Assembly (NCBI RefSeq): GCF_001741865.1 | Contig: NZ_CP017147.1 | Coordinates: 4,207,001 to 4,271,000, forward strand | Direction: 5' to 3' | Origin: Bosea vaviloviae | GTDB lineage: Bacteria; Pseudomonadota; Alphaproteobacteria; Rhizobiales; Beijerinckiaceae | Length of the DNA stretch: 64,000 nt | Shown: positions 39,170 to 49,059 of the stretch, in pieces | How positions within the stretch are numbered: the stretch's first letter is position 1 | Layout of the letters: every line of letters starts with the position of its first letter | The notes under the pieces: model-generated | Seen by the model: only the letters and a program-made list of their open reading frames with translations | The model's database searches: none | Told to the model about the DNA's origin: nothing | Made by a program: the position numbers and the translations under genes

Positions 39170-40390
39170 ATGCGCAGCGTGATCATCAGCGATTTCGGTT
39201 CGGTCAATGGCGGTGCCGCCAAGGTCGCGATCGAGAGCGCGCGAGGGCTGGCCGAGGCCGGCGTCGAGATCGTCTTCGCCTGCGCCATCGGCCCCGTCTC
39301 CGAGCGGCTCGATCATCCCCGCATCCAGGTCGAGATGTTCCGGGGCGAGGAGATCTGGAAGGTCGGCAGCAAGCTTGCCGCCGCACGTCAGGGCATCTGG
39401 AATGCGCCGGCCCATGCCTTCCTGAGCGCACTGCTGTCGCGCCAGCCGGCTGGGACGCTGGTGCATCTGCACCAATGGACCAAGGCGTTCAGCCCGGCCG
39501 CGATTGCGGCGGCAGGCGAAAGCGGGCTGCCAGTCGCAATCACCATGCACGACTATTTCTCGTTTTGCCCCGTCGGCGGCTATTTCGACTTCAAGGCCGG
39601 CGCGCCCTGTACGCGCGAGCCGATGTCGGTCAGCTGCATCGCCAGCAATTGCGACCGCGCCTCTTACGTCCACAAGCTGGTGCGCGTCGCCCGGCAATGG
39701 CGCTCGGACGAGGCGATGCGCAGCCTCAAGGCGCCGCTCTTCATCCATGTCAGCGATTTCGCCCGGCGCTTCGCCGAGCCGTTCCTGCCGAAGAGCGCGC
39801 GCCGTGCCGTGGTCGAAAACATGATCGAAGCCTCGAGGCGCCCGCCGGCGGACGTTGCGAACAACCGGCATGCGCTGTTTCTGGGGCGTTTCACGCAGGA
39901 GAAAGGGGTTCTTGTCCTGGCGCAGGCGGCGCGAGAGGCGGGCATGCCATTGCGGCTCGTCGGCGATGGCGATGATACCATCAAGGCCGAAATTGCGCGG
40001 CTCCACCCAAATGCGGTTTTCGCCGGCTGGGTCCCGCCCGAGGCGGCCATCGAAGAAATACGCGCAGCCCGCTGCCTTGTTGCGCCTTCACTCTGGTACG
40101 AGACCGGGCCGTTGACGGTGATCGAAGCTATGGCGCAAGGCGTGCCGGTTGTACTGTGCCGCAACATGGGCGCGGCGCAGCGTGTATCTGAAAGTGGTGG
40201 CGGCATCGTCGTCGCGGCCGCCGAGACGTCGCTATTGCGTGGCGCCCTGGAGGCTCTCTCCGACGATACGCGGGCCGAGCAGTTCGGGCGAGCCGGCTAT
40301 GACGCCTATTGGCGCAATCCTCTGACGCTTGAGCATCATGTACAGTGCCTTCTCGCCGCCTATGGCCCGCTGAGAGCGATTGCCGCCTGA
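39170..40390 (+). CDS. Glycosyltransferase family 4 protein
   Basis: A 406-residue GT-B fold glycosyltransferase. The N-terminal acceptor-binding half starts SVNGGAAKVAIESARGLAE. The C-terminal donor-binding half has the GT4 signature LFLGRFTQEKGV and the EX7E-type region WYETGPLTVIEAMAQG near the end, which binds a nucleotide sugar. It probably builds a surface polysaccharide; the FkbM methyltransferase gene is convergent just after it. No donor or acceptor can be named. Confidence 0.9.
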   Translation: MRSVIISDFGSVNGGAAKVAIESARGLAEAGVEIVFACAIGPVSERLDHPRIQVEMFRGEEIWKVGSKLAAARQGIWNAPAHAFLSALLSRQPAGTLVHLHQWTKAFSPAAIAAAGESGLPVAITMHDYFSFCPVGGYFDFKAGAPCTREPMSVSCIASNCDRASYVHKLVRVARQWRSDEAMRSLKAPLFIHVSDFARRFAEPFLPKSARRAVVENMIEASRRPPADVANNRHALFLGRFTQEKGVLVLAQAAREAGMPLRLVGDGDDTIKAEIARLHPNAVFAGWVPPEAAIEEIRAARCLVAPSLWYETGPLTVIEAMAQGVPVVLCRNMGAAQRVSESGGGIVVAAAETSLLRGALEALSDDTRAEQFGRAGYDAYWRNPLTLEHHVQCLLAAYGPLRAIAA

Positions 40391-40393
40391 GGC

Positions 40394-41224
40394 TCAGCCG
40401 AGATCGCGCGGGGAGGCCAACAGATTGGCCGCATAGGGCGGGGGAGCGCTGATCGGCTCGATCGTACAGCGATGGCCCTGGGCGAATCGAATGATCTCGC
40501 GCAGAGCCGGTGAAGCTTGGGCAGCGTTATGGCGGAGCTCATAGAGCCGCTCGTAGCCGCAGCCACGCAAGGTGCTCCAGGTTTGATCGCCGAGTTGCTG
40601 CGCGTTGCTCTCGAAGGCGACGACCGGCCGATGTTTTTTCAGGGTCCGCTCCAGTCCCTTGAATACGGCGGGTTCGAACCCTTCGACATCACATTTTACG
40701 AAGGTAATCCGACTATCGGCGAGACCAAGCTCGTCCAGGAGAGCGTCGCCCTGCCGAACCGGCAAGGTCAGATCGCCCTTGCCCCTCGCGAAAGTGCCGG
40801 TGCCGTCATTGCCGTCCTCATGGAAGGAAAAGGGGAGCTCCGCATCCTCCGTTCCAAGGCCGGCATCGATCACGCGGACATTCGCGCAGGCGTTCAAGGC
40901 GAGGTTGGCTCTGAGGATCGCGCCCATATGCGGATTGGGTTCGAAGCAAACCACTTGCTCGAACAAGCGAGACCAGATCACGGCGTGATTGCCGATATTG
41001 GCGCCGATATCCAGGCAAACTCCGCTCGTGAGACCCTGTTTACGGAGCATGAGGCTCAGGCAGTCGAGCTCTTCGCGCTCATAGAGGCCGTTGGTGAGCA
41101 CAGCCAAACCGACATGCTCGTGCGGTACCACTGCGAGGCGAGGGGAGGTTGAGCGCAAGCTTTTCCACTGGCTGCGAACCAGTGCTTTGATGGCCAGATC
41201 CCTCAATCGAAACAGCGCACCCAT
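40394..41224 (-). CDS. FkbM-family methyltransferase
   Basis: A 276-residue SAM-dependent methyltransferase of the FkbM family, which O-methylates sugars, often in surface polysaccharides. The SAM motif is CLDIGANIGNHAVIWSRLF near 78, followed by VVCFEPNPHMGAIL and the conserved FVKCDVEGFEPAVF. The start at 41224 has GAGGAT seven bases before it. It ends four bases from the glycosyltransferase stop (convergent pair). Confidence 0.9.
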   Translation of the reverse strand: MGALFRLRDLAIKALVRSQWKSLRSTSPRLAVVPHEHVGLAVLTNGLYEREELDCLSLMLRKQGLTSGVCLDIGANIGNHAVIWSRLFEQVVCFEPNPHMGAILRANLALNACANVRVIDAGLGTEDAELPFSFHEDGNDGTGTFARGKGDLTLPVRQGDALLDELGLADSRITFVKCDVEGFEPAVFKGLERTLKKHRPVVAFESNAQQLGDQTWSTLRGCGYERLYELRHNAAQASPALREIIRFAQGHRCTIEPISAPPPYAANLLASPRDLG

Positions 41225-41296
41225 ACTTATCCTCGTGCTCCGGAGTCCCACGAAAACGACATCGTGATTGCTGATCCCACTACGCCTCCGCCCTGA

Positions 41297-41698
41297 GGTT
41301 TCACCAGTGCGGCGATTGGTGCTGCAATCGATGCAGCCCGAACCGTGGGGAAGCCCCTTCAGGCGAGGCCCGGCACCTATGACATCGCCAACATTGATAT
41401 TCTGACAACGAACGGGGCCGGTCGCGGCATTGAGGTTGCCTGTCAGGCTGGGACCGCGACCTTGCGTCTGACCGGCGGCAATTATGGTCTGCGCATCAGC
41501 GGTCAGAGCGGAATGCGCTTTCGAAATCTGACGTTCGATGGCCAGAACTTCGCTCTGCCATCCTATAGCGCGCCGGGCGTGATCACGGCCGCCGCTGGCT
41601 TGGTGACACTCGACAATGCCAAGGACACGATCTTCTGGGCTGCACGTTCCGCAACACGGTCAAGACCGGCAGCGAGCCAATTGGCGCTTACAAGCCGG
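41297..41698 (+). pseudogene. Broken right-handed beta-helix protein gene
   Basis: The frame opens after a stop at 41294 and encodes a beta-helix N-terminal part (TSAAIGAAIDAARTVGKPLQ, LTGGNYGLRISGQSG, FRNLTFDGQNF). At about 41635 the sense moves to another frame: the downstream bases encode GCTFRNTVKTGSEPIGAYK only after a shift. No start codon with a signal peptide exists upstream. Both ends are lost, so it is a decayed remnant of a secreted or surface beta-helix protein (pectate-lyase-like or polysaccharide-acting), lying next to sugar-modifying genes. Confidence 0.7.
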
Positions 41699-41701
41699 CT
41701 T

Positions 41702-41786
41702 GCTCGATATAGCTCTCGATGAAGTCGTCGTTGAAGACGCCGCCGGCCTTGAGGAAGGCGTTGTCCTTCTTGAGCGAGTCGAGCGC
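41702..41786 (-). pseudogene. Duplicated fragment of the glnA 3' end
   Basis: Bases 41702-41770 match 43988-44056 of glnA with one difference, and weaker identity continues to about 41786. The translated fragment [20 protein letters not shown] is the glutamine synthetase C-terminal segment with Cys changed to Ser. It has the same orientation as glnA and joins directly onto the beta-helix remnant. A second copy of a target gene end is typical of an integration or recombination scar. Confidence 0.85.
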
Positions 41787-41848
41787 ACCGCGGCAGCTTA
41801 TCGCAGCGTCACCGGCGGACACGGCGCACGCATGATCGCGGCCTGAGG

Positions 41849-43237
41849 TCAGGCCGGCTTGCGGAACCAGGCTCCCGACCGGACCGCGGCCAACAGCATC
41901 ATGCCGTAGACCACGAGCGCCAGGCCCAACGCTGCAAACAGTGCCTGAAGGGAACCGCTCAGGCGCAGTACGAGCCAGCCGCCGCCGAGCGCGATGGCGA
42001 AGCGCACGAAGCCCGCCGTCACGGGCCACAGCAACCGGCCAGCGCCCTGGGACGCAAAATAGAGAGCGAGCCCCAACCCGAAGAAGCCGTAGGTCGGGCC
42101 GACATAGCGCAGATACTGGCTGCCCGTCTCGATCGCGCCCGGAGCCGTCGTGAACAGGCCGAGCCAGGCGGCGGGCCAGAGCGCCGCCGCCAGTCCGACC
42201 GCCTCGGTCATGGCGAAGGCGATGCCACCGCCGATCATCGCAACCCGCATCGCCCGCCCCGGCTGGTCGGCACCGATATTGGTGCCGACGAGTGCGACCA
42301 GCGGCGCGCCGAGGCCGAAGACCAGCGGGATCAGGAGATATTCCAGCCGCGCCGCGGTGCCGAAGCCTGCCACCGCATCGACCCCGGCATGGGCCGCGAC
42401 CATCGCCGTCGACAGCGCGATGGTGACGTTTGTGAAGAGCGAGGTGATGGAGCCGACGGCGCCGATGCGCAGGATGTCGGCGAAGATCGCCCAGCGCAGA
42501 CGAATCCAGGCGAAGCGCACGACATTGCGGCCGGACAGGATATACCAGCCCAGCACAAGCACGCCGCCGAGATAGAAAAGTACCAGCGCAGCCCCGCCGC
42601 CGGCGATGCCGAGCGCGGGAACCGGCCCATAGCCGAAGATCAGCAGTGGCGAGAGAGGCACCAGCAGCGCGACGCCGACGCAGATCACCAGCGCCGGAAC
42701 CAGCATGTTGCCGGTGCCACGGATGACGCTGGCGAGCCCATTCATGATCCAAAGGAGGGCGGTGCCGGCAAAGACCACGTCGGAATAGGCTAGCGCCGCA
42801 TCGAGTTCGCCGCCCGTGCCGCCGAGCGCCTGGTAGATCGGCCGGCCGAAGGCCAGCATCACGATCGAGAAGAACAGACCGAGCGCGAGATTGATCAGGA
42901 TCGCATGCAAAACGATGGCGTCGGCCTCGATGCGGCGACCGGCACCAAGCGCGCGCGCCACAGCGGACGAGATACCGCCCCCCATCGCGCCGGCGGAGAT
43001 CATCTGCATCAGCATGACCGGGGGAAAGACCAGCGCCATGCCGGCAAGCGCGTCGGTCCCGAGCCGCGAGATCCACCAGGTCTCGATCAGCCCCGTTGCC
43101 GATTGCGCCAGCATGATCAGGATATTGGGCCAGGCCATGCGCAGCAGCATCGGCAGGACCGGATCCTGGAGCAGCCGCAAGGTGCGCGCGCTATGGGCCG
43201 GCGGCATGGCGGTCGTTGGGGCGTCAACCGCGCTCAT
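41849..43237 (-). CDS. MATE-family efflux transporter
   Basis: A 462-residue protein with about 12 transmembrane helices in two similar halves, the usual MATE topology. Family patterns include PNILIMLAQSATGLIETWWI near the start and VALVGTNIGADQPGRAMRVA in the second half. MATE proteins export organic cations, drugs or metabolites with H+ or Na+. The start codon overlaps the HxlR gene stop (ATGA), so the two form one operon in which the regulator likely controls the pump. Confidence 0.92.
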   Translation of the reverse strand: MSAVDAPTTAMPPAHSARTLRLLQDPVLPMLLRMAWPNILIMLAQSATGLIETWWISRLGTDALAGMALVFPPVMLMQMISAGAMGGGISSAVARALGAGRRIEADAIVLHAILINLALGLFFSIVMLAFGRPIYQALGGTGGELDAALAYSDVVFAGTALLWIMNGLASVIRGTGNMLVPALVICVGVALLVPLSPLLIFGYGPVPALGIAGGGAALVLFYLGGVLVLGWYILSGRNVVRFAWIRLRWAIFADILRIGAVGSITSLFTNVTIALSTAMVAAHAGVDAVAGFGTAARLEYLLIPLVFGLGAPLVALVGTNIGADQPGRAMRVAMIGGGIAFAMTEAVGLAAALWPAAWLGLFTTAPGAIETGSQYLRYVGPTYGFFGLGLALYFASQGAGRLLWPVTAGFVRFAIALGGGWLVLRLSGSLQALFAALGLALVVYGMMLLAAVRSGAWFRKPA

Positions 43238-43728
43238 GCGCTCGTCTCCGCTGCGGCGGCGTAGCGCTGGCTGATCGCTGCCGTAGCGGCAGGACCGGGC
43301 GCATTGCGGAAGACCGGGTCCGAGAGTGGCCGGCCGCTGACGCGATCAACCAGGATCGGCTCGGCCGCAGTGCCGGTTTCGCCGTTCAGAATGATGATGC
43401 TCGCACCTTCCGGCGCGAAATGACGATTGCCCCAGGTCAGCAGCGCCTGCAGCACGGGGCGGAAATCACGCCCTCGCTCGGTCAGCAGGTAGTCGAAGCG
43501 CTTCGGATGATCGCTATAGGGGCGCTTTTCCAGCAGGCCGCTCTCGATGAGACCATTGAGCCGCCGCGTCAGCATGTTCGGCGCGATGCCGAGGCTGGCC
43601 TGGAAGCCGTCGAAGCGCGTGATGCCGGCGAGGGCGTCCCTCAGGATCAGGATGCTCCACCATTCCCCGACGCGCTCCAGGCTGCGCGCGACCGGGCAGG
43701 CCATCGCGCCGAAATCCTTGCGTCGCAT
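43234..43728 (-). CDS. HxlR-family transcriptional regulator
   Basis: A 164-residue winged helix regulator of the HxlR type: MACPVARSLERVGEWW with the conserved N-terminal Cys, then FDGFQASLGIAPNMLTRRLN and the wing region. HxlR proteins often sense aldehydes, quinones or redox stress through that Cys. The start at 43728 (MRRKDFGAM) is more family-like than the longer frame. It is upstream of, and overlaps by four bases with, the MATE gene. Confidence 0.92.
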   Translation of the reverse strand: MRRKDFGAMACPVARSLERVGEWWSILILRDALAGITRFDGFQASLGIAPNMLTRRLNGLIESGLLEKRPYSDHPKRFDYLLTERGRDFRPVLQALLTWGNRHFAPEGASIIILNGETGTAAEPILVDRVSGRPLSDPVFRNAPGPAATAAISQRYAAAAETSA

Positions 43729-43822
43729 CAGGCGACTCCCGTTCAGTGACTTGCACAACGATAGCCGATTTGCATTGGCTTTCATCATGCAAGTTGCGAC
43801 TGGCGCCCTTGCGCCCAAGCAC

Positions 43823-43852
43823 AAAAAAACCGGGGCATTTCTGCCCCGGTTT
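43823..43852 (-). terminator. Rho-independent terminator of glnA
   Basis: In the minus-strand transcript, AAACCGGGGCAG pairs with TGCCCCGGTTT over a short loop and ends in a run of T. It lies 62 bases after the glnA stop and overlaps the promoter region of the HxlR gene. Confidence 0.9.
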
Positions 43853-43913
43853 CACAGGTGGACCGCGAGACGCGCGGTCGGGAGGAAGCGTGATTCCGCC
43901 TGAACCTGACGGC

Positions 43914-45323
43914 TCAGTAGGAGTAGTACATCGCGAACTCGACCGGGTGCGGCGTCATCTCGAAGCGCATCACATCCTGCATCTTGAGCTCGATATAGCT
44001 CTCGATGAAGTCGTCGTTGAAGACGCCGCCGGCCTTAAGGAAGGCGTTGTCCTTCTTCAGGCAATCGAGCGCTTCGCGCAGCGAACCGCAGACGGTCGGG
44101 ATCTTCTTCAACTCGCGCGGCGGCAGGTCGTAGAGGTCCTTGTCCATCGCCGGGCCCGGATCGATCTTGTTGATGATGCCGTCAAGACCGGCCATCAGCA
44201 TCGCGGCAAAGGCGAGATAGGGGTTCGCCATCGGATCGGGGAAGCGGACCTCGACGCGCTTGGCCTTGGGCGAGGTCGTCCACGGAATACGGCAGGAGGC
44301 CGAGCGGTTGCGCGCGGAATAGGCGAGCAGAACCGGGGCTTCATAGCCCGGGACGAGGCGCTTATAGGAGTTGGTCGAGGGGTTGGTGAAGGCGTTCAGG
44401 GACTTGGCGTGCTTGATGATGCCGCCGATGTACCAGAGGCACTCCTGCGACAGGTCGGCATACTTGTTGCCGGCCATGATGGGCTTGCCGCCCTTCCAGA
44501 TCGACTGGTGGACATGCATGCCCGAGCCGTTGTCGCCATAGATCGGCTTCGGCATGAAGGTCGCGGTCTTGCCGTAGCTCTGCGCGACGTTGTGGATCGC
44601 ATACTTATAGACCTGCATGGTGTCGGCCATGTGGGTCAGGGTGTCGAACTTCAGGCCGAGCTCGTGCTGGGCCGAGGCGACCTCGTGGTGGTGCTTCTCG
44701 ACCTTGGCGCCCATGGCCGCCATGGCTGCCAGCATTTCGCCGCGCATGTCCTGCGCCGAATCCTGCGGCGGAACGGGGAAGTAGCCGCCCTTGGTGGCGA
44801 TGCGGTGGCCGAGATTGCCGCCTTCATAGTCGGTCATGCCGTTGATCGGCAGTTCGACGTTGTCGAGCTTGAAGCCGGTATTGTACGGGTCGGCGGAGAT
44901 CTTGACGTCGTCGAAGACGAAGAACTCGGCCTCGGGGCCGACATAGATGGTGTCGCCGATGCCGGTCGACTTCAGATAGGCCTCGGCCTTCTTGGCGATG
45001 CCGCGCGGGTCGCGGTTATAGGGCTCGCCGGTGGCGGGCTCGAGCACGTCGCAGGTGATGACCATGGTCGCGGCGGAGAAGAACGGGTCCATGACGGCCG
45101 TCGTCGGATCCGGCATCAGCAGCATGTCGGACTCGTTGATGGCCTTCCAGCCGGCGATCGAGGACCCGTCGAACATCGTGCCCTCGGCGAAGATGTCCTC
45201 ATCGATCATCGTGATGTCGAACGTCACATGCTGCCACTTGCCGCGCGGGTCGGTGAAGCGGAAGTCGACATACTTGACGTCGTTGTCCTTGATCGCCTTG
45301 AGGACATCCTTGGCGCTCTTCAT
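43914..45323 (-). CDS. glnA: Glutamine synthetase, type I
   Basis: A 469-residue dodecameric enzyme that makes glutamine from glutamate, ammonia and ATP. Motifs: DGSSIAGW near the N-terminus, the metal-binding [11 protein letters not shown], the ATP-binding [19 protein letters not shown], and the adenylylation site Tyr397 in [10 protein letters not shown], which GlnE modifies. The gene is preceded by glnB on the same strand with a 98-base gap, the usual alphaproteobacterial glnBA arrangement. A fragment of its 3' end recurs at 41702. Confidence 0.97.
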   Translation of the reverse strand: MKSAKDVLKAIKDNDVKYVDFRFTDPRGKWQHVTFDITMIDEDIFAEGTMFDGSSIAGWKAINESDMLLMPDPTTAVMDPFFSAATMVITCDVLEPATGEPYNRDPRGIAKKAEAYLKSTGIGDTIYVGPEAEFFVFDDVKISADPYNTGFKLDNVELPINGMTDYEGGNLGHRIATKGGYFPVPPQDSAQDMRGEMLAAMAAMGAKVEKHHHEVASAQHELGLKFDTLTHMADTMQVYKYAIHNVAQSYGKTATFMPKPIYGDNGSGMHVHQSIWKGGKPIMAGNKYADLSQECLWYIGGIIKHAKSLNAFTNPSTNSYKRLVPGYEAPVLLAYSARNRSASCRIPWTTSPKAKRVEVRFPDPMANPYLAFAAMLMAGLDGIINKIDPGPAMDKDLYDLPPRELKKIPTVCGSLREALDCLKKDNAFLKAGGVFNDDFIESYIELKMQDVMRFEMTPHPVEFAMYYSY

Positions 45324-45421
45324 CTCAGCATTCCTCTTGAAAGCAGTTTCTCAACATTGACTGATCCGCGGTGTGTCCAAAACCACCGGGACGCAGAACC
45401 TTCGGGTCGGGATTGAAGCCC

Positions 45422-45787
<366 letters not shown>

Positions 45788-46020
45788 TCAGACCTGGACT
45801 TCCCTCCAGGCTTGCGAACCGCCTGCTCGCCGCCGAGAACAGCAAAGGTTCCGTCAGTCACGGCCCCAGCGTCTCGTCAGGCGAGCGAAACACCCGCTCT
45901 TCTTGCTCATAGCATCGGCGTATGCCCCCCGCCACGTGGAAGAAAGCCTCCCGACGCCTGATGATAGGGCAAAAAATAGCACATAAATTGATCATTTGCT
46001 TAATTTAAGAGCAATCACCT

Positions 46021-47622
46021 TTGCGCCACTCCGTGCTTGCCGGAGATGAGCGGCTTCTGGATGATGGCTTCGTGGATAGAGCTGACAAAACCGGGCTGGC
46101 GCTGCTGAACGTGGCCGATATGGCTGCGGCCGATCGCGCAACGATCGCGGCCGGCACGCCGGGTCTCGCGCTGATGGAGCGGGCAGGGCGGGCGGTCGCC
46201 GATGCGGTCAGCCGGCGCGCTCGTCCCGGCGACGGCGTGCTTGTTCTCTGCGGCCCGGGAAACAATGGCGGCGACGGCTTCGTCGCGGCGCGCCTGCTGC
46301 GCGAGCGCGGCTTTGGCGTCACCGTCGCGCTGGCCGGCGAACGCTCGGCCCTGACGGGCGATGCCGCTGCCATGGCCGCGCGCTGGACCGGGGCGATCGC
46401 GCCGATCGCGACCGTCGTGCCGCACGATCACGCCTTGATCGTCGACGCGCTTTATGGCGCAGGGCTCAACCGGCCCCTGGTCGGAGATATTGCCGGGCTC
46501 GTCTCAGCAACCAATACGGCGGACAGGCCGGTGATCGCTGTCGATGTGCCCAGCGGGCTGTCGGGCGATAGCGGCCGGGCCGAGGGGGCAGTCGTGCAGG
46601 CCGACGAGACCGTGACCTTCTTTCGGCTGAAGCCCGGCCATCTGCTCGAGCCCGGGCGTGGGCTGTGCGGGGTCGTCACGCTCGCTCAGATCGGCCTGAG
46701 TGCGGAGACCGTCTTCGGCGCGGGCGGATTGCGGCCTGCCATGTTCCGCAACGGCCCCGCCTTGTGGCGCGAACTCTGGCCGAGGCATCGACGCGATACC
46801 CATAAATACCGCCGCGGCGCCGTTCTCGTCGTGGCTGGTGGGCTCGCAGGCGTCGGCGCGCCACGGCTCGGCGCGCGGGCGGCGCTGCGCATCGGCGCCG
46901 GCCTTGTCACGGTTGCTTGCCGTCCCGAAGCCCTGGCGGCTCATGCCGCGCGCGGGCCCGACGCCTTGATGCAGAGGCCGATCGCGACGGAGGCCACGCT
47001 TCAGGCCCTGCTCGACGACCAGCGTCTTGGCGCCGTCCTGATCGGGCCGGCTCTGGGGCTCGATGCCGAGGCGAGGGCTGCCGTGATGGCAGTGTTGCGC
47101 GCCGATATTCCGGCGGTGTTCGATGCCGATGCATTGACGCTGCTCGCCTCGCGGCCGGGATGGTTGCGCCAGCGCGGCAAGTCTCGCCTGCTCAAGTCTC
47201 GCCTGCTCAAGCCTTGCGTGCTGACGCCGCATGAAGGCGAGTTCGCGCGCCTGTTCGGCGATAACGAGCGAATCGTCGCGCAGGCATCAAAGCTGGAACG
47301 GGCGAGGCTGGCCGCTGCTGCCTCGGGCGCGGTCGTCGTGCTGAAGGGGCCCGATACCGTGATCGCCGATCCCGATGGCAGGACGGCGATCAACGCGACC
47401 GGCTCCTGGGCGCTGGCGACGGCAGGGTCGGGCGATGTGCTCGGCGGCCTCATCGCCGGATTGCTGGCGCAAGGCATGCTGGCTTTCGAGGCGGCCTGCG
47501 CGGCGGTCTGGCTGCACGGCAAGGCGGGCGAGGCGCTCGGTCCGGGCCTGATCGCCGACGATCTGCCGGAGGCGATCCCGCCTCTGGTCGCGCCTGCCTT
47601 GGCTGATGATAATGATGCCTGA
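46021..47622 (+). CDS. nnr: Bifunctional NAD(P)H-hydrate epimerase / ADP-dependent dehydratase
   Basis: A fusion of two repair enzymes for damaged NAD(P)H hydrates. The N-terminal epimerase (YjeF_N, about residues 30-235) has GPGNNGGDGFVAARLL and DVPSGLSGDSG. The C-terminal dehydratase (YjeF_C, about 250-520) has the catalytic TPHEGEF and GSGDVLGGLIAG. The frame opens at TTG 46021; family N-termini begin nearer MAAADR, so GTG 46072 is an alternative. A duplicated 15-bp unit adds five residues. It is divergent from glnB. Confidence 0.93.
   Translation: MRHSVLAGDERLLDDGFVDRADKTGLALLNVADMAAADRATIAAGTPGLALMERAGRAVADAVSRRARPGDGVLVLCGPGNNGGDGFVAARLLRERGFGVTVALAGERSALTGDAAAMAARWTGAIAPIATVVPHDHALIVDALYGAGLNRPLVGDIAGLVSATNTADRPVIAVDVPSGLSGDSGRAEGAVVQADETVTFFRLKPGHLLEPGRGLCGVVTLAQIGLSAETVFGAGGLRPAMFRNGPALWRELWPRHRRDTHKYRRGAVLVVAGGLAGVGAPRLGARAALRIGAGLVTVACRPEALAAHAARGPDALMQRPIATEATLQALLDDQRLGAVLIGPALGLDAEARAAVMAVLRADIPAVFDADALTLLASRPGWLRQRGKSRLLKSRLLKPCVLTPHEGEFARLFGDNERIVAQASKLERARLAAAASGAVVVLKGPDTVIADPDGRTAINATGSWALATAGSGDVLGGLIAGLLAQGMLAFEAACAAVWLHGKAGEALGPGLIADDLPEAIPPLVAPALADDNDA
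47179..47208. repeat. In-frame 15-bp tandem duplication inside nnr
   Basis: The unit AAGTCTCGCCTGCTC occurs twice without a gap, giving SRLLK-SRLLK in the dehydratase domain before TPHEGEF. The frame is kept. The duplication lies in a surface-loop-like stretch between two conserved motifs. Confidence 0.9.
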
Positions 47623-47729
47623 AGGGCCTCAAGCCTTCAGGCCCACCCTCCGAGGAAGGCGGGCCTGCTCAGCTATTTCCTGATCATCAGGCAGGATAAA
47701 ACCCGATGCCGGTCAGTCCCTAGGTTCGG

Positions 47730-48278
47730 TCAGGTACCGGCATAGGTGACGGCCGGCGCAGCATTGAGCTGATCCTTGGTCAGCTTGATCTTGCCATGGT
47801 CGGGATACATCGCCGGAGCCTTGGGCGCAGGCGGTGCCGAGGCGATGCCGCCGCCGGCTGCTCCAGAGCCCGAGCCACCGCTCGGGGCCGGTGCGGGTGT
47901 CGCCGCGACCATGGGCTGGTCACTCCAGCTTACCTGCTCAAAAGGAATGGCGACGTCCTTGGAGCCGATGCCGAGGAAACCGCCGACGCCGACGGTAATC
48001 ATCTCGACCTTACCGGTCTTGTCGAACAGTACTTCCGTTACGCCCCCGACCTTCTTGTCATCGGGGCCGTAGATATTGACGCCGATCAATTTCGAGGCGC
48101 GCCACTTCCCCTGGCCGGCGAGATTCTGCTCCGGAGCCTTAGTGCTACTGTCGGACGCGGCCGGCGCGGAAGTGGAGGGCGACGGCGCGCTCGGGCTCGG
48201 AGCACTGGTCTGCGCAATGGCGGTCGCCGCGAGCATGGCGAAGCCGATGGACGTCAGAGCGATACGACGCTTGAACAT
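47730..48278 (-). CDS. PRC-barrel domain exported protein
   Basis: A 182-residue protein. A signal peptide (about 1-23) is followed by a Ser/Pro/Ala-rich linker, a PRC-barrel domain (ASKLIGVNIYGPDDKKVGGVTEV, then GFLGIGSKDVAIP) and another low-complexity tail. PRC barrels are small beta-barrel modules found in photosynthetic reaction centres and RNA-processing proteins; exported versions are common in rhizobia and their role is unknown. A strong ribosome site (CAGGAGG) precedes the start. Confidence 0.85.
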   Translation of the reverse strand: MFKRRIALTSIGFAMLAATAIAQTSAPSPSAPSPSTSAPAASDSSTKAPEQNLAGQGKWRASKLIGVNIYGPDDKKVGGVTEVLFDKTGKVEMITVGVGGFLGIGSKDVAIPFEQVSWSDQPMVAATPAPAPSGGSGSGAAGGGIASAPPAPKAPAMYPDHGKIKLTKDQLNAAPAVTYAGT

Positions 48279-48591
48279 GTGAGCCTCCTGTCAGTAACCG
48301 CAAGTAGCGGCACGCAGGAGCAACGCGCAGGCAGCGCATTTGTTCAGGGCGCAGGCAGATGAATTTGTTTTTCCTGGCGGAGACGCGCCTGAATTCGGCT
48401 TCTGCGCGCCGGCAACCGCGTGTTGCAGGCGCGAAATCATCCCGATGCGATTCGATTGCCCATATTTTGCCTCAATTCCGATCCGCCGAGAACGCCTATG
48501 TCATATGTGATTTGAGCCGCGCCAGCGGAGACTATGCGCTCTTGGCGAGCATCTTTGGCGAGCATCCTGTGGAGCAGATGGCCCTGCAATC
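48279..48591. other. Intergenic region between PRC-barrel and lipoprotein genes
   Basis: There are 313 bases with no credible gene. The PRC-barrel ribosome site lies at its left edge. Two imperfect copies of a GCGCAGGCAG...ATTTGTT unit occur at 48325-48345 and 48349-48369. No terminator with a T-run is seen after the lipoprotein gene. The region presumably holds the promoter of the PRC-barrel gene, not located. Confidence 0.4.
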
Positions 48592-49059
48592 TCAGTTGAG
48601 CGGGCTGCACTCCATTCGCACCCGCTGGCCGGGCTGCGCGAATGTCTGGCAGGACACTGCGGTCGGCAGGGGTGCCGGGGTCTCTGTGGCCGAGGCTGGA
48701 ATGAGCTTTGGCTGGGGCGCGACTGGCCTTGGTGTGGCGAGGCGTGTTGGAACGGGCTGTGGTTTGCTCGGTTGCAGAATTTTGGTCGATGGCGTGGTTA
48801 TCGGCTGAGGCTCTGTCGCCGGCACCGTTTCCACGCGAGCGATCTGAGGCTGCTGCGGCCTCTCTTCCTCTTTGGGCCTCTCTTGCACCTTGGTCTCTTG
48901 CACCTTGGGTTGCCAAGGCCGCCAGGCGCTCAATTGCGTGAAGGCCTCCATGGTCGGCTTGGTGATCGATTCCGCTGCCGGAATCGTTTGTCCCATGCAT
49001 CCCGCCAGAGCCAGACTCGTCAGGCACGCCGCAGTTGCGCGGCAATTGATGGTCATCAT
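48592..49059 (-). CDS. Pro/Gln-rich predicted lipoprotein
   Basis: A 155-residue exported protein. The signal peptide ends in a lipobox LALAGC (Cys at about residue 21), so it is likely lipid-anchored. The mature part is low in complexity: Pro/Gln/Thr-rich, with repeated PKVQETKVQERPKEEERPQQP and TPRPVAPQPK stretches. Two Cys near the C-terminus could form a disulfide. No family is recognised. It could be a cell-wall or envelope spacer. Confidence 0.6.
   Translation of the reverse strand: MMTINCRATAACLTSLALAGCMGQTIPAAESITKPTMEAFTQLSAWRPWQPKVQETKVQERPKEEERPQQPQIARVETVPATEPQPITTPSTKILQPSKPQPVPTRLATPRPVAPQPKLIPASATETPAPLPTAVSCQTFAQPGQRVRMECSPLN

Noticed and set aside
45905..45930. A possible sigma-54 promoter for glnB on the minus strand (GG...GC over GGCATACGCCGATGC).
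   Set aside because: The GG-to-GC spacing is 11 bases rather than the required 10, and the TTGC box is poor.
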